A stretch of DNA of 64,000 nt from Burkholderiales bacterium (GCA_024235795.1 JACKLR010000001.1:372001-436000); one strand, 5' to 3'. Numbered from the stretch's first letter, positions 1-9,212 are shown. Numbers and translations are program-made. The notes: generated from the sequence alone by a model not told the origin.

Positions 1-516
1 AAAGGCAAATAATAAACTCAATTTGATTTTAACTGACGGATTCTTGATGGCTACCAGTTTTTCTGAAATGCCTTTTTTGATTACTTTTCCTTCTCTAAGT
101 ACAACTTTACCTGCTTTAATATCTTGATACAGTAATTCAGCCGATTTGATTTGTTCGGCTGTCGGTTTGTTTCGCACGGAAATATAGCCGGCAATTTGAT
201 CCCCTTCGCGCTGCGGAATGACATTAGCTTCAACCCAATAATAATCGCCATTTTTACACCGGTTCTTGACTACAGCCGTCCAAGGCTTACCTGCCTTTAT
301 GGTTCTCCATAAATCATCGAATGCTTCTTCCGGGACATCTGGATGCCGCACGATATTATGGGGTTGTCCAAGCAATTCTTCGCGTGTAAACCCACTGATA
401 TGCACAAACGCATCGTTGACTAATGTAATCCGCCCTTTTAGATCGGTCTTGGATATTAGCCCATCCGTATCGCGAAATTTTCTTTCGTTGGTTGTGATTG
501 GCATATTTACCCGCAT
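1..516 (-). CDS. Aer-like PAS chemoreceptor, N-terminal part (cut by window edge)
   Basis: The visible 172 residues contain a PAS domain of the aerotaxis-receptor type (roughly residues 10-115). It carries the run RHPDVPEEAFDDLW followed by VKNRCKNGDYYWVEANV, which is very close to the FAD-binding PAS of Escherichia coli Aer. A linker follows (about 120-160), and the frame runs off the window as hydrophobic residues begin, as expected for a membrane anchor before a HAMP and signalling domain. The start at 514-516 is preceded by GGAGG with a 7-base spacer. It is the last visible gene of the chemotaxis operon, downstream of cheB. By family it would sense redox or energy state through bound flavin; the signalling domain itself is outside the window, so receptor function is inferred. 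Confidence 0.85.
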   Translation of the reverse strand, partial: MRVNMPITTNERKFRDTDGLISKTDLKGRITLVNDAFVHISGFTREELLGQPHNIVRHPDVPEEAFDDLWRTIKAGKPWTAVVKNRCKNGDYYWVEANVIPQREGDQIAGYISVRNKPTAEQIKSAELLYQDIKAGKVVLREGKVIKKGISEKLVAIKNPSVKIKLSLLFAF

Positions 517-593
517 AATTAATCCTCCAATAGCTTATGCTAATTTAGACGGCATTTTTTGTAACAACGAAAATCATTTTTTTATACACGTCC

Positions 594-1673
594 CTATACA
601 CGCACCGTTTGCGCGCCCATATTTACAACTCTGGATAATACTTTTCTTGCCATATCGTGCAGTGGAACGATTTCATCGACGCCACCGACAGCAACTGCTT
701 CTTTAGGCATGCCGTAAACAACACAACTGGCTTCGTCTTGCGCAAAATTATAGGCACCGGCGTCATGCATTTCTAACATTCCGGCTGCACCATCCTTGCC
801 CATACCTGTCAAAATAACGCCGATCGCATTTTTTCCTGCAGTTCTTGCAGCAGAGCTGAAAAGCACATCAACAGACGGCCGGTGGCGGTTTACCGGCTCC
901 GATTTGCTTAATTCGGTCATGTAATTTGCACCACTTCGTTGCAGTAAAAGATGAGAGTGCCCTGGTGCGATAAAGGCATGTCCAGGCAATACACGTTCAC
1001 CACCTTGTGCTTCAACAACACTTATTTTGCACAGTTTGTTCAAACGCTCAGCAAAGGATTTTGTAAACGTCTCTGGCATATGTTGGGCGATGAGGATACC
1101 CGGGCAATTAGGTGGTAATTGTGAAAGAAATTCATTCAGTGCTTCAGTTCCGCCGGTGGATGAGCCAACTATGATTAACTTTTCCGTTGATGCAATACGA
1201 TTTGTCAATACCGGAAGCGACTGAGTTTTTGTTGCTGCATCAGACTTCGGAGCAGCACTATGTCGTTTTATCCGAGCCTGTTTTGCAATGCGGATCTTAT
1301 ATGCAATTTGATAGGCATATTCCTGCAAGCCACTGGCAATATCAATTTTTGGTTTTGCAATGAAATCAACAGCGCCGAGTTCAAGCGCACGAAATGTCAC
1401 CTCGGAGCCTTTCTCAGTCAAAGTAGAAATCATTAACACCGGCATTGGCCGCAAACGCATTAATCTTTCCAAGAAGTCGAGTCCATCCATCTTGGGCATT
1501 TCAACGTCTAGCGTTAACACATCCGGATTCAGTTCACGTATCATCTCTCTGGCAATGATCGGATCAGGTGCCGCACCAATAACTTCCATATCAGGCTGAC
1601 TATTGATGATCTCGGTCAACATTTTTCGAACAAGCGCAGAGTCGTCAATAATTAATACTCTAATTTTATTCAT
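594..1673 (-). CDS. cheB: Chemotaxis-specific protein-glutamate methylesterase/deamidase CheB
   Basis: This 359-residue protein has the usual CheB layout. An N-terminal receiver domain (about 1-120) carries acidic residues D10-D11, phospho-acceptor D56 and K107. A linker leads to the methylesterase domain (about 163-350) with catalytic S172 (in GSSTGG), H198 (in AQHMP) and D294 (in GMGKDG). These match E. coli S164, H190 and D286 with a constant offset of 8. CheB removes methyl groups from receptor glutamates and deamidates glutamines, giving adaptation opposite to CheR. It follows cheD by 33 bases in the same operon. Length and all catalytic positions are normal. Confidence 0.97.
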   Translation of the reverse strand: MNKIRVLIIDDSALVRKMLTEIINSQPDMEVIGAAPDPIIAREMIRELNPDVLTLDVEMPKMDGLDFLERLMRLRPMPVLMISTLTEKGSEVTFRALELGAVDFIAKPKIDIASGLQEYAYQIAYKIRIAKQARIKRHSAAPKSDAATKTQSLPVLTNRIASTEKLIIVGSSTGGTEALNEFLSQLPPNCPGILIAQHMPETFTKSFAERLNKLCKISVVEAQGGERVLPGHAFIAPGHSHLLLQRSGANYMTELSKSEPVNRHRPSVDVLFSSAARTAGKNAIGVILTGMGKDGAAGMLEMHDAGAYNFAQDEASCVVYGMPKEAVAVGGVDEIVPLHDMARKVLSRVVNMGAQTVRV

Positions 1674-1706
1674 AAATTATCGCCAAAACGGTTTGTCAGA
1701 TTGTTT

Positions 1707-2354
1707 TCAGGAAAAAAGCTCAACCGCACCACCCGAATCTTCGGACTTGTTGAACGTATTAACCCGTTTGCTATAGCTTTTTTCTCGTTCAGAGATCGTA
1801 TTCATTTGACTGCCTTTCAGCTTTTTAACCATAACCTTACCGGACTTTGGAAAGAAAAATACTTTACGCGGGTAGACATCAACCAAATCTTTTGCCGTTA
1901 CTCGAATATTCTCTGTGGCCAAAAACTTGAGTACAAAATCTGCATTTCGTTGGCCAACATTTGATGTTGTCAATTCCTTCATAACATTGCCGCCACCAAA
2001 TACCTTTGCTTCAAGATTTGCACGGCGCGCGCCCAATTTTAGAAGCTGGTTAATCAGCACTTCCATTGCGTAGGTTCCGTAACGTGCTGGGGCATTAAGC
2101 GGTGTTTGGGAGTCCGATGTTCCACCATCAGGCAGCATAAAATGATTCATGCCACCAATACCGTTGCTAGTGTCGCGAATACAAGCGGCAATACATGAAC
2201 CCAGGACTGTTACCAATAATTTGTCTTGATTCGTTACGTAGTATTCACCGGGAAGCAGTTTAACGCCTTGCGCTTTAAAATCACTATCGTAGTAGAAATG
2301 AGTTGCGACTTGCTTATCAATTGAAATAAATTCTTTTGTTTCGATTTCAATCAT
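1707..2354 (-). CDS. cheD: Chemoreceptor glutamine deamidase CheD
   Basis: The 215-residue protein contains the CheD signature: LGSCIAACI with candidate nucleophile C54, and GGMNHFML with H71. T49, just before the cysteine, is the likely third catalytic residue. The GGGNVM motif follows near residue 120. CheD deamidates selected receptor glutamines and in some bacteria also works with CheC-type phosphatases. The C-terminus (about 180-215, rich in Lys and Ser) extends past the conserved core. The start lies 3 bases after the cheR stop, so the two are probably translationally coupled. Confidence 0.95.
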   Translation of the reverse strand: MIEIETKEFISIDKQVATHFYYDSDFKAQGVKLLPGEYYVTNQDKLLVTVLGSCIAACIRDTSNGIGGMNHFMLPDGGTSDSQTPLNAPARYGTYAMEVLINQLLKLGARRANLEAKVFGGGNVMKELTTSNVGQRNADFVLKFLATENIRVTAKDLVDVYPRKVFFFPKSGKVMVKKLKGSQMNTISEREKSYSKRVNTFNKSEDSGGAVELFS

Positions 2355-2357
2355 TAT

Positions 2358-3278
2358 TTATCCTTTTTTATTTGCAACTTCATATACCGTATTTGAACGC
2401 AACCTAAAAATATCAGAAGCAAACTGCAGGCTTTCAGAGTGACCGGCAAAAAGCAATCCGCCTTCGTCGAGTAACGGCGCAAATTTCTTCAGGATTTTAT
2501 ATTGCGTTTGTTTGTCGAAATAGATCATGACATTACGGCAAAAAATGGCCTGAAAAGGACCACGTATCGACCAAAATTCTTCAAGCAGGTTGATTTTCCT
2601 AAAGGTTACCAATTCCCGGACTTCGTCACGGACTCTGACCGAACCTTCATTACGGCCTTTACCTTTGTAAAAAAATTCTTTTAGAACGCTTTGCGGTATC
2701 TTCTCAACGCGATCCAGGCTATAAACACCTTCTTCCGCTTTTCGCAGCACCTGGGTATCTACATCTGAGGCCAAAATATGCACCGGCGGCGTAAATGAAT
2801 TAAATGCTCTGATTGCTGCAATTGCCATGGAATAGGGTTCTTCTCCAGTTGACGATGCGCTGCACCAAAGATGAATTTTATTCAGGTTTCTGCGTTTTTG
2901 AAGATAATCACTTAAATCTGAAGCATCTTGAGTATTAACAGGCTGTGGTTTCTTGCATGTTTTTAAATGCTGCTCCAGAATCGGAAAATGATGATTCTCA
3001 CGGAAAAAAGATGTCAGGTTCGTTGTCAGTGCATTGACAAATTCCTGCCACTCTGTTGCATTGGCCTTTTCCAAAAGATTTAAATACTCTTTAAAACTTT
3101 TTAATCCATGCACGCGCAAACGCCGCGCCAATCGGCTATAAACCATGTTCTGCTTGGAATCAGATAATGAAATACCGGCATGGTCATAGATCAATTTTTT
3201 GGTTTTTTCAAAATCTGCTTGCGTGTAATTATATTCACGGGACGCTAATTCTGAAGCTTTTGTAGTCGTTTCTAACAT
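2358..3278 (-). CDS. cheR: Chemoreceptor glutamate methyltransferase CheR
   Basis: This 306-residue protein matches CheR. An N-terminal helical domain (about 15-90) is followed by an S-adenosylmethionine-binding domain with the motif SASSTGEEPYSMA and the conserved block IFCRNVMIYFD near residues 240-250. It methylates receptor glutamates during adaptation. Both receptors upstream in this operon end in a pentapeptide of the type that tethers CheR (TWEQF and DWDEF), which fits a CheR with a peptide-binding beta-subdomain. It lies 75 bases after the membrane receptor gene and 3 bases before cheD. Confidence 0.96.
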   Translation of the reverse strand: MLETTTKASELASREYNYTQADFEKTKKLIYDHAGISLSDSKQNMVYSRLARRLRVHGLKSFKEYLNLLEKANATEWQEFVNALTTNLTSFFRENHHFPILEQHLKTCKKPQPVNTQDASDLSDYLQKRRNLNKIHLWCSASSTGEEPYSMAIAAIRAFNSFTPPVHILASDVDTQVLRKAEEGVYSLDRVEKIPQSVLKEFFYKGKGRNEGSVRVRDEVRELVTFRKINLLEEFWSIRGPFQAIFCRNVMIYFDKQTQYKILKKFAPLLDEGGLLFAGHSESLQFASDIFRLRSNTVYEVANKKG

Positions 3279-3353
3279 GCTTTATAAACTCCGACGTATG
3301 AATCGCCTAAAATCTGCCAGGCTATTCAATACATGAATTATGAGAAATTCAAA

Positions 3354-5447
3354 TTAAAACTGTTCCCATGTATCATCCTTACCACCGGCAACAGCTTTAC
3401 GCGGCTGGTCTGGAATTACTGCAGCCATATCATCAGCATTGGTTTTTTGTTTTTTCTGAACGGGTAACTCAGTTACCACTGACTTGGGACGTCTGCTTTG
3501 ATGCGCCACACGGTGACTGCTCATTGATAATTTGAATACGGTTACAGCATCGACCAGTTCTTGAGACTGCTCCTGCATCAATTCGGCTGTAGCCGCAGCT
3601 TCTTCAACGAGTGCTGCGTTCTGTTGTGTAGCTGTATCCATCTGGGAAATGGCCTGGTTTACCTGTTCGATACCCAGGCTTTGCTCTTGTGATGCAGCCG
3701 TAATTTCACCCATGATATCGGTTACTCTTCTGACAGCTTTGACAATCTCGTCCATAGTTGAGCCGGCTTCATCAACCAATTGCGTTCCAACGTCAACTTT
3801 GCTTACAGAATTACTGATTAACTCCTTGATTTCCTTGGCCGCCGAGGCTGAACGTTGCGCCAGGGTGCGTACTTCCGTCGCAACTACTGCAAATCCGCGG
3901 CCTTGCTCACCAGCACGGGCAGCTTCTACAGCGGCATTAAGCGCCAGGATATTGGTCTGGAACGCGATGCTGTCAATAACAGAAATAATGTCGACAATCT
4001 TTTTGGAACTTTCATTGATTTCGTTCATGGTTTGAACAACTTGGCCGACAACTTCACCGCCTTTAACCGCCACATCGGATGCACCGACAGCCAATTGGTT
4101 GGCCTGCTTGGCATTATCAGCATTTTGTTTGACAGTTGACGTTAATTCCTCCATTGCGGAAGCAGTTTGTTCCAAACTGGCGGATTGTTTCTCAGTTCGT
4201 TGACTCAGATTTAAATTACCCGCAGTAATTTCTTCGGTAGCATTGGTAATTGAATCCGTTCCCAAACGCACCTTGCCGACGAGATCAATCAGATTGTTGT
4301 TCATCTGCTTGAGGGCTTGCAGTAGTTTTCCGGTTTCGTTATTGGACCTTGCATCAATCCGGGTTGTAAGATCGCCCGCGGCTACAGCATTTGCAATTGC
4401 AATAGCTTTATTCATGGGTTTTGTAATACTACGCACAATCAGGATGGAAAGAAAAACGCCAAAACCTAAAGCCAGCACCATTAATCCGAACAATAAATAT
4501 ACAGATTGCTGCATATCCGTGATGCGAAACTGTAATGCCTCGACCAGGCTCTGAATGGCAACAGCATTAAATGCATAAATATTGTCAATTGCGTTCGTGT
4601 ATTCATCGAAATATTTATCAGCAGCAAAGGTCAACTGTTCTGCATTCAACAGTTGGGTGTTGGTAATGACCAAAATGTTATCAATTTGCTGCCTCACTTC
4701 AGCCGCCCTGGTTTCTATTGCTGCTTTGATGTAAGAATCAGCACTGGTGGCTTTTTCCAGGTTACGCGTCATTTCCTGAAAATATTCATTAATATTGCTG
4801 TATTGGCCCATAAGCGTAGCGCGCTGAACCGTAGTGAGTTCGCCAGATGCGAGAACGGTTGTGCCAGCTGCGCGCATCCTGCCCATGCTTTCGGTAAGCT
4901 TAGGCGCATTGACCATTGTGGCATTGATAAGAAAATAGGTACCCGCAACCGGATCCAGTGAAAGACCGAATTCATCCTGAATTCTTTCCGCGATTAACAG
5001 CATGTCCCCTATCAAGTCAGTATGCTGTTTAGCGCTGTCTGAAAAACTGAGTTGACGCCGATTAACTGTATTTGCCAATTCACCAATACGCTGTTTCACA
5101 GCAGACCAATCGGAATTGACCGGCACGGATACATTTGCTGCTTTGAATGCAGCATCAACATTGACCGCAGCGTTATTCATTTGTGATTGCAGTTCAGGCA
5201 ATCGTGCTACCAGTGATTCGTTTCCACCTAGAATGCCACCGGATATACCACGATGCTGCTGCGTTAATTTAACCATTTCATGGATTGATACGATAGGCGC
5301 AACGCCTGCAACTTCTTGTTCGGCAACATCAACTTCACTGGCGATCGTCATGATATAGAATGATGCCGGGAAAGCTGCCATTACCAGGAATATGGTTCCA
5401 AGGACGGCAATTTTTTGTGGTAAGCTCATGTGTTCTAAAAACGACAT
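3354..5447 (-). CDS. Methyl-accepting chemotaxis protein, transmembrane
   Basis: The 697-residue receptor has a membrane segment at about 12-32, a periplasmic sensing region (about 33-315, mainly helical, with no recognised ligand motif), a second segment at about 316-338, a HAMP linker starting VRSITKPMNKA, and a long cytoplasmic coiled coil. The hairpin tip is the typical IAFQTNILALNAAVEAARAG stretch. The C-terminus ends DDTWEQF, a W-x-x-F pentapeptide of the kind that docks CheR and CheB. The ligand cannot be predicted. The gene sits between cheW and cheR, suggesting it is a main partner of this pathway. The start is preceded by AAGGAG in the upstream sequence. Confidence 0.95.
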   Translation of the reverse strand: MSFLEHMSLPQKIAVLGTIFLVMAAFPASFYIMTIASEVDVAEQEVAGVAPIVSIHEMVKLTQQHRGISGGILGGNESLVARLPELQSQMNNAAVNVDAAFKAANVSVPVNSDWSAVKQRIGELANTVNRRQLSFSDSAKQHTDLIGDMLLIAERIQDEFGLSLDPVAGTYFLINATMVNAPKLTESMGRMRAAGTTVLASGELTTVQRATLMGQYSNINEYFQEMTRNLEKATSADSYIKAAIETRAAEVRQQIDNILVITNTQLLNAEQLTFAADKYFDEYTNAIDNIYAFNAVAIQSLVEALQFRITDMQQSVYLLFGLMVLALGFGVFLSILIVRSITKPMNKAIAIANAVAAGDLTTRIDARSNNETGKLLQALKQMNNNLIDLVGKVRLGTDSITNATEEITAGNLNLSQRTEKQSASLEQTASAMEELTSTVKQNADNAKQANQLAVGASDVAVKGGEVVGQVVQTMNEINESSKKIVDIISVIDSIAFQTNILALNAAVEAARAGEQGRGFAVVATEVRTLAQRSASAAKEIKELISNSVSKVDVGTQLVDEAGSTMDEIVKAVRRVTDIMGEITAASQEQSLGIEQVNQAISQMDTATQQNAALVEEAAATAELMQEQSQELVDAVTVFKLSMSSHRVAHQSRRPKSVVTELPVQKKQKTNADDMAAVIPDQPRKAVAGGKDDTWEQF

Positions 5448-5567
5448 TTGTTTCTCCTTGATACTTGATTATTCACAAAATTTTCCAAACCGAAATTACT
5501 AAGTCTTACCATGGCTGTATAAACTTTGTTAATTCAGCTGTTCCAACTGTTGCCAACTATTTCCAAA

Positions 5568-6077
5568 TCAATTAATGGTTGTATCTATTAAACCCATTTC
5601 CCGGCTTCCCATAAGCTTTTCAATGTCCAGCAAAATCAGCATTCTGTCATCAACCGTGCCTAGGCCCTTGATGTATTCAGTATCAATTGCCGTTCCAAAT
5701 TCGGGTGTTGCGCGCATTTGTTCCGTATCGAGGTTTATTACATCAGACACGCCGTCAACTACGATTCCTATGATTCGTCCAGAAACATTTAGAATAATCA
5801 CAACCGTAAATTGATCGTATTCAGCTGTACCCAGTTTGAATTTGATCCGCATATCGATAATTGGGACGATAATGCCGCGCAGATTGACGACACCTTTGAT
5901 AAATTCAGGAGAATTGGCAATTTGCGTAATCGCATCATAGCCACGGATTTCCTGAACCTTAAGTATGTCGATGCCATATTCTTCATTTCCCAAGCGGAAA
6001 GTCAGAAATTCATTCAGTGTCGGGTTTGCAGATGTTCCAACTGAATCGGTTGGCGTTACGGTTTGTTGTTGCGACAT
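5568..6077 (-). CDS. cheW: Chemotaxis coupling protein CheW
   Basis: This 169-residue protein is a single CheW/SH3-like domain: FRLGNEEYGIDILKVQEI near residues 28-45, VVNLRGIIVPIIDMR in the middle and GIVVDGVSDVI near 105. CheW bridges receptors to the P5 domain of CheA and sets up the signalling array. It lies 61 bases downstream of the cheA C-terminal fragment. With cheA split by the insertion sequence, CheW would lack a full-length kinase partner unless another cheA exists elsewhere. The start is preceded by AGGAGG. Length and domain are normal. Confidence 0.96.
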   Translation of the reverse strand: MSQQQTVTPTDSVGTSANPTLNEFLTFRLGNEEYGIDILKVQEIRGYDAITQIANSPEFIKGVVNLRGIIVPIIDMRIKFKLGTAEYDQFTVVIILNVSGRIIGIVVDGVSDVINLDTEQMRATPEFGTAIDTEYIKGLGTVDDRMLILLDIEKLMGSREMGLIDTTIN

Positions 6078-6138
6078 GACGCGCTCCTCCTAGTTTAAAA
6101 TTTATACCGTTAATTAATTCAATATGTTGTAAGGATTG

Positions 6139-6603
6139 TTAAGATTCTTTGTGCGAAGCCATCACCAGGCCGGTAGTGTCCAGAATAAGTGCGACTTTTC
6201 CATCACCCATAATTGTTGCGCCTGAAACACCTACAACTCTACGGTAGTTGCTTTCCAAACTTTTAATGACTACCTGGTGCTGGCCAACCAGCGCATCTAC
6301 AAACATCGCCGCCTTATGACCTTCCGCATCTAGAATGACGAGAATACCGTCTTCAATTTCTGTGGCGTTGGGTTTGATATTAAAAATTTCATGCAAGGCA
6401 ATTACCGGCAAATAATTTCCTCGGACATGCACTACACGGCCAACGCCACCAACCGTTTTAATATCACCGCTTTTAACTTGGAGTGATTCCGTAATATAGG
6501 TGAGCGGAACAATGAACATTTGATCGCCAACAGCAACAGACAATCCATCGAGAATTGCTAATGTCAATGGCAGACGGATTGTTATACGCGTTCCAACGCC
6601 AAA
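6139..6603 (-). pseudogene. cheA: cheA C-terminal fragment (end of ATPase domain plus P5), separated by IS21
   Basis: This is the 3' part of cheA. The frame resumes right after the insertion sequence with F-G-V-G-T-R, then the last strand of the ATPase domain (ITIRLPLTLAILDGL), then the whole CheW-like P5 regulatory domain (about 130 residues) to a normal stop. Bases 6599-6603 (CCAAA) are one copy of the target duplication. Joined to the N-terminal part at 9213-10969 after removal of the element and one duplication copy, it gives 2217 bases, an uninterrupted 738-codon gene. The apparent ATG at 6607-6609 lies in the IS end, so any product from it would be accidental. P5 alone could still bind CheW if expressed. 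Confidence 0.93.
6599..6603. repeat. Target-site duplication CCAAA, left copy
   Basis: Five bases immediately left of the insertion sequence, identical to 9213-9217 on its right. Removing one copy with the element restores the cheA codons for F-G-V-G. Confidence 0.93.
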
Positions 6604-6621
6604 TGTCAAATTTCACCCTAA

Positions 6622-6653
6622 TGGAGCCACCCGTTTTCGGTCTAATGGAGCCA
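6622..6653. repeat. IS21 left-end terminal repeats (two copies)
   Basis: Two copies of taatggagccac at the left end, with tggagcca cores at 6622-6629 and 6646-6653 (24-base period). They are inverted relative to the right-end copies and are probable transposase binding sites. Confidence 0.75.
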
Positions 6654-6690
6654 CTTTAAAACGCAAATTTTCGGGTTCAGACAGGGTGTA

Positions 6691-7461
6691 TTATTTTCCT
6701 TTTTTGGGTTCTTTATCAAGTTGTTCGTCAATAGGTTTTGGTGAACGATAACTTTTGCCATCCAGGACGACGCGGTAAGCGCCATGTCTGAGCCTGTCCA
6801 GGGTTGCGGCGCCTAGCAGTTGATTGGGGAAGGCATCCCCCCATTCGCCAAAGTCCAGATTACTGGTAATCACTGTGGCCGTGCGTTCATACCGTTCTGC
6901 CACCAGATCGTGGAAGTCCTCGTCATGAGGCGGTCGCAGTGGTTTAAGGCCGAAATCATCAATAATAAGCAGCGGTATTTTCGCCAGATTCTGGAACTTG
7001 CGGTCATATGTATCGGTAGCACGAGCGGCGTGCAAAGAACTGAGCAGTTGTGACTGCGAGGTAAACAGGACGTCATGTCCCTGGCGTACTGCGGCATGGC
7101 CAATGGCCTGTGCGATGTGACTTTTGCCGGTGCCGCAGGGTCCGGCGATGAGCACGGCAACCTTTTCTTCGATAAAACGTCCGGTGACCAGTTCGTGGAT
7201 TAATGCCGAGTTGATGTTTGGATTAAAGTTGAAGTCGAACTGATCGAGTGTTTTCTGGGTGCGGAAAGCCGCACGCCGTAAACGGGAAGCAAAACGCTTC
7301 TGTTCTCGTCGCGCGACTTCATCGGCGATCAGCAAGGCGAGAAACTCAGGATATGGCAGCTTTTTATCGATTGCCTGTTTATTGCGAGACTCCAGTGAAT
7401 CGAGAATACCGGAGAGTCTGAGTTGTTTGAGCATCGGTGTCAATTCGGGGATTGGATTCAT
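6691..7461 (-). CDS. istB: IS21-family transposition helper ATPase IstB
   Basis: The 256-residue protein is an AAA+ helper of the IstB/DnaC type. A P-loop GPCGTGKS lies at residues 107-114, a Walker B motif LLIIDDFG follows near 155-165, and a sensor-like block VITSNLDFGEWG lies near 195-205. IstB activates and targets the IstA transposase. The start has GGAGAAAACC just upstream and lies 19 bases after the istA stop, the usual two-gene operon. There is no truncation or frameshift. Confidence 0.95.
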   Translation of the reverse strand: MNPIPELTPMLKQLRLSGILDSLESRNKQAIDKKLPYPEFLALLIADEVARREQKRFASRLRRAAFRTQKTLDQFDFNFNPNINSALIHELVTGRFIEEKVAVLIAGPCGTGKSHIAQAIGHAAVRQGHDVLFTSQSQLLSSLHAARATDTYDRKFQNLAKIPLLIIDDFGLKPLRPPHDEDFHDLVAERYERTATVITSNLDFGEWGDAFPNQLLGAATLDRLRHGAYRVVLDGKSYRSPKPIDEQLDKEPKKGK

Positions 7462-7480
7462 GGTTTTCTCCTTTTATCAG

Positions 7481-9004
7481 TTAATGTTTCAGTAAGGTTT
7501 GCATGTTCCGGCAGAAGCGGCCCTGGCCGGTATAGCTGTCGGTCAGATTGTCAAAGGCCAGCTGTGGCGAGGGGTGTTGATCGAGGCCTTTTTCAAGAAT
7601 AGTCTTGACGGTGCGGTAACGGGGATTGTGGTAATCCAACGCCCTTTGACAAGCAGCTTCAAGCCGGATGTTGCCGTACTTGTTTTTCAACCGGATCAGT
7701 CCCTGGGCTGCGCGCAGATTATCCAGCACCCGGTCGGCGAATAGTTGTCTGACCAGTTGATGGCAGTGTTTACCGATTGCCTCCGATTGTTTCAGACACC
7801 ACTGAGGATCGCGCATTTTCCAGGCAATGGCTTCCGGCGGCAGATGGTCATCTGAAGTGGAACGCGCACCAGGGCGCGATTGCCGGGGATGTACAGCCAC
7901 CAGTTCATGGTCACGGAAAATCCGGATGGTCGCAGAACTGGCTTTTAACCAGAGCGACTGGCCGATCAGTCTGAATGGCGCCGAGTACAGGCATTTTTCA
8001 AACTGCACATGACTATCCCGATGCACCTTGACCTTGTGCCAGCTGGCCAGTTCCGGCGGATTGGTTGGCAAAGGTGTTAACAGCGATTGCTCCAGACTGA
8101 AGCGTGACAAGGGTTTTTCATGGGTGGAACCATGAATACGGTTACCCGCCACATGGAGTATCCAGTCTTGCAATTGCCGGTTGGCATCCTGTAGATTCCG
8201 GAATTCGCGTAACGGTGTAAAACTGTGCTTGAGATATTTGATGCCCGATTCCACACGCCCTTTTTTCTGCGGCTGTCGAGGTGGACAGGCATCGATTTTA
8301 AAACCATAACCCTCGGCACATTGCGCATACGCTCTTTGCACTTGGGGGTCATAGATGCAGGCACGGGTAATTGCACATTTGGCGTTATCAATAATGATCC
8401 GTCCAGGAACGCCATTGAACCATTCGAAGGCATGGCGGTGACAATTCAGCCAGGTGTCAATCTTCTGGTTCAGGACAAGCTCGGCATACTGGTGACGGCT
8501 CCAGCATAGCGTCATCAGAAAGAACCAGGTTTTAAGTTCTTCGCCCGTTCGGGTATCAACCAGTCTCGGGCCTGTACCGAAGTCAACCTGCGCCGCTTCG
8601 GCAGGTTCAAACTCCAGATGCATGGTGGCATTGGGCTGTGTGGGCCTTAATGAGCGAACAAACCGATAAACAGAAGCGTAACTGCCGTCGAACCGATGGT
8701 TGCGCACCAGGGTCTGGTAGATAGTCTTGGCCTGTACACCGTTGGCAACCCACTGCGCGACAGTATCACGGTAGGGTTCAACGCAGGAACCTGTCGTTGC
8801 AGATGATTCTTGTGCCGGTTGATTCAAGTACTGTGCAAGCACTTCATCATCCGGCAGATGACGGTCTGTATCCAGCCAGCCTTGTTGCAAGGCAATTTGC
8901 CGCAGCGCCTTGGCTTTAGGCCGACCTATCAGCCCAGCTCTGGACAATGCCCGGTCGGAATCTCCGAGACGCATGCGGACTATGATTTGACGATATTCAA
9001 ACAT
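7481..9004 (-). CDS. istA: IS21-family transposase IstA
   Basis: The 507-residue product has an N-terminal helix-turn-helix (residues 1-60, with GLIGRPKAKALR), a second DNA-binding part, and an rve-type DDE integrase core. The likely acidic residues are in VDFGTG, IIIDNAKC and KGRVESGIKYLK. I chose the start at 9002-9004 (MFEYRQ) because AGGAGA precedes it by 6 bases and homologues begin there; the frame is open upstream to 9070 without a good ribosome site. It performs the cut-and-join chemistry together with IstB. Confidence 0.93.
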   Translation of the reverse strand: MFEYRQIIVRMRLGDSDRALSRAGLIGRPKAKALRQIALQQGWLDTDRHLPDDEVLAQYLNQPAQESSATTGSCVEPYRDTVAQWVANGVQAKTIYQTLVRNHRFDGSYASVYRFVRSLRPTQPNATMHLEFEPAEAAQVDFGTGPRLVDTRTGEELKTWFFLMTLCWSRHQYAELVLNQKIDTWLNCHRHAFEWFNGVPGRIIIDNAKCAITRACIYDPQVQRAYAQCAEGYGFKIDACPPRQPQKKGRVESGIKYLKHSFTPLREFRNLQDANRQLQDWILHVAGNRIHGSTHEKPLSRFSLEQSLLTPLPTNPPELASWHKVKVHRDSHVQFEKCLYSAPFRLIGQSLWLKASSATIRIFRDHELVAVHPRQSRPGARSTSDDHLPPEAIAWKMRDPQWCLKQSEAIGKHCHQLVRQLFADRVLDNLRAAQGLIRLKNKYGNIRLEAACQRALDYHNPRYRTVKTILEKGLDQHPSPQLAFDNLTDSYTGQGRFCRNMQTLLKH

Positions 9005-9111
9005 TTCGAATCTCCTGTTGCTCATGGTTATCCTCTGATAAAAAATCAACAGAATAACCAGCAGTGACAAAAAATCCGAACCCGAAATCCGGTCAACGCA
9101 GCCTAATCAAA

Positions 9112-9212
9112 TGGCTCCATTATGGTGAAAATTAAGTGGCTCTATTACAGTGAAATTTCACTGGTTCCATTATGGTGAAATTGGACTGGCTCTATAGGGG
9201 TGAAAACTGACA
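9112..9212. repeat. IS21 right-end terminal repeats (four copies, 25-bp period)
   Basis: Four near-identical units start at 9112, 9137, 9162 and 9187. Each begins tgg(c/t)tc(c/t)at and carries gtgaaa about 13-14 bases in. The spacing is exactly 25 bases. The last unit runs into the TGACA terminus. They are probable transposase binding sites. Confidence 0.85.

Larger units (their letters stand above)
6604..9212 (-). mobile_element. Complete IS21-family insertion sequence (2609 bp) inside cheA
   Basis: The element starts TGTCAAATTTCACC at 6604 and ends GGTGAAAACTGACA at 9212, so the two ends are imperfect inverted repeats beginning TGTCA. It is flanked by the direct repeat CCAAA. It carries two intact genes, istA then istB, on the minus strand. 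Internal terminal repeats lie at both ends: two tggagcca-type sites on the left and four on the right with an exact 25-base period. This asymmetric multiple-site arrangement is typical of IS21. Intact ends, intact genes and a perfect duplication suggest recent transposition. Confidence 0.95.

Noticed and set aside
266..706. Open frame of 146 codons opposite cheB and the Aer-like gene
   Set aside because: Shadow of two well-supported genes on the other strand.
9170..9212. cheA frame extending 43 bases into the insertion sequence
   Set aside because: Those codons are IS terminal sequence, so I ended the cheA part at the insertion point; the extension only makes a foreign tail.
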